DNA of 6,530 nucleotides. It comes from Deltaproteobacteria bacterium (GTDB lineage: Bacteria > Desulfobacterota > Desulfobacteria > C00003060). Numbering within the stretch: the stretch's first letter is position 1; every line of letters starts with the position of its first letter. The notes under the pieces are model-generated. The model searched no databases and was not told the DNA's origin. It was given only the letters and a program-made list of their open reading frames with translations. Shown piece by piece: positions 5,928 through 6,530 of the stretch. The position numbers were made by a program, and so were the translations under genes. The stretch lies in contig DAOUWN010000128.1 of the NCBI GenBank assembly GCA_030667105.1, forward strand, positions 1 through 6,530, written 5' to 3'.

Positions 5928-6290
5928 TCAGGACGTGCTCTCGGCCTTACCTCTAACCAAGGCGATTTCGAACTCTTTCCCGGAGATGAACTCACCCATA
6001 ATCCCGCCGCACTGAGGACAGACTAACATCGAGGTATCCATGGCTACATCGAACTCTATGCCACACTGATGACATCGTCCTTTTGCAGGCACAACCCCTA
6101 TGTTCAGTTCGGCTCCTTCGGCCACCGTGCCCTCTGAGGCCGCTTCAAAGGCAAAGGTCAGAGCTTCAGGGATGATGCCGCAAAGGCTTCCTATTCTGAC
6201 ATGCACCCGGCTTATGTGAGACACCCCGTGCTTTCTGCTTTCGTGTTGCAGGTCTTCCAGCAGACCGTGGGCAATAGCATATACATTCAT
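5928..6290 (-). CDS. hypA: HypA/HybF-family hydrogenase nickel-incorporation protein, variant N-terminus
   Basis: 120 residues, normal for HypA, the small zinc-containing nickel chaperone that works with HypB to load NiFe hydrogenases. Seen: HypA-like N-terminal half with IAHGLLEDL, VRIGSLCGIIPEALTFAF (31-48) and GTVAEGAEL (54-62), then a zinc ribbon with Cys73, Cys76, Cys91 and Cys94 (CHQC and CPQC). Oddity: the family begins M-H-E, where His2 and Glu3 serve nickel binding; here the start is M-N-V-Y and aligns without gaps to the usual MHEMS-IAQSLL pattern. The start is supported by a GGGGAGGGGG tract whose AGGGGG part ends 8 bases before the ATG. No other hyp or hydrogenase gene is visible. 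The family call is firm; nickel delivery by this copy is uncertain. Confidence 0.88.
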   Translation of the reverse strand: MNVYAIAHGLLEDLQHESRKHGVSHISRVHVRIGSLCGIIPEALTFAFEAASEGTVAEGAELNIGVVPAKGRCHQCGIEFDVAMDTSMLVCPQCGGIMGEFISGKEFEIALVRGKAESTS

Positions 6291-6393
6291 TATCCGGACC
6301 CCCTCCCCGGAATGAACCTAGTCTCCCGTGTAACTGATTAAGCTGACTATTCACAAGATAACCCTGCCCAGCTTCTTCACCCAAGATTCATTC

Positions 6394-6422
6394 TTCATAC
6401 AACAATTAAATTAGAATGTCAA
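6394..6422 (-). promoter_or_regulatory. Sigma-70 promoter for hypA
   Basis: Minus strand TTGACA (6422-6417) is a perfect -35, followed by a 17-base spacer and TATGAA (6399-6394), a 4 of 6 match to -10. It lies in AT-rich DNA about 104 bases before the hypA ATG, giving a leader of roughly 95 bases. Confidence 0.55.
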
Positions 6423-6494
6423 CAATATATTGTGGCATCATAAAAAAAGAATCAACATATAGTATGTTTTCTAGTAACTCCTCAAAAGGTCCGG

Positions 6495-6511
6495 TCCCGC
6501 CCGTGGTGGGA
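6495..6511 (+). other. GC-rich inverted repeat near the right edge
   Basis: TCCCGCC (6495-6501) and GGTGGGA (6505-6511) pair over 7 positions as + strand RNA (one G-U), with a 3-base loop. GGGA also pairs with TCCC (6516-6519), so two folds compete. There is no T-run, and the neighbouring gene is outside the window. Role unknown. Confidence 0.3.
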
Positions 6512-6530
6512 TTGATCCCCCTCACACTAC

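Noticed and set aside
6166..6384. 72-codon minus-strand frame upstream of and overlapping hypA
   Set aside because: Low-complexity basic composition, different frame from hypA, no domain and no good start; the region is better read as the hypA leader.
1..6530. CRISPR array, tRNA or rRNA
   Set aside because: No regularly spaced repeats, cloverleaf or rRNA signature sequences found by eye.

Overview
The window reads as bacterial chromosome. Every gene I can support is on the minus strand, so transcription runs from the right edge to the left. A deltaproteobacterium (Desulfobacterota) is the best guess. The reasons are two small arginine-rich proteins built on DRR hexapeptide repeats, a REP-like dispersed repeat of a style I associate with that group, a sigma-54-type promoter and a hydrogenase-maturation gene. 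This is recollection of family distribution, not a search.

Layout in order of transcription. (1) 6530-5928: a sigma-70-like promoter, then a HypA-family gene with an intact zinc ribbon but without the MHE nickel-binding N-terminus. (2) 5927-5541: a short leader and small protein DRR-B. (3) 5540-4272: a beta-ketoacyl-ACP synthase II (FabF) with a complete Cys-His-His triad and no acpP beside it. (4) 4271-3880: about 390 bases without a gene, holding a sigma-54-like promoter and two hairpins. (5) 3879-3697: DRR-A, a close paralogue of DRR-B, so the pair brackets fabF. (6) 3612-3352: a small protein with a signal peptide. (7) 3286-2627: a promoter and a lipoprotein gene that appears split by a +1 frame change. 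(8) 2688-1750: UDP-glucuronate decarboxylase (UDP-xylose synthase). (9) about 1734-97: a two-domain protein, a Gfo/Idh/MocA dehydrogenase followed by a left-handed beta-helix acyltransferase and a small zinc ribbon. (10) 101-1: a REP-like repeat that abuts the stop codon.

How the genes work together. The decarboxylase and the dehydrogenase-acyltransferase are tightly coupled: the stop of one overlaps the ribosome binding site of the next. Both act on UDP-uronic acid type nucleotide sugars, so they are probably part of a surface polysaccharide or O-antigen module whose other genes lie outside the window. The fabF/DRR part and hypA look like independent units.

The points most worth a second look are the DRR pair around fabF, the sigma-54/hairpin leader of DRR-A, the HypA variant without its nickel ligands, the split lipoprotein, and the dehydrogenase frame that seems to need an AUU or other non-standard start.
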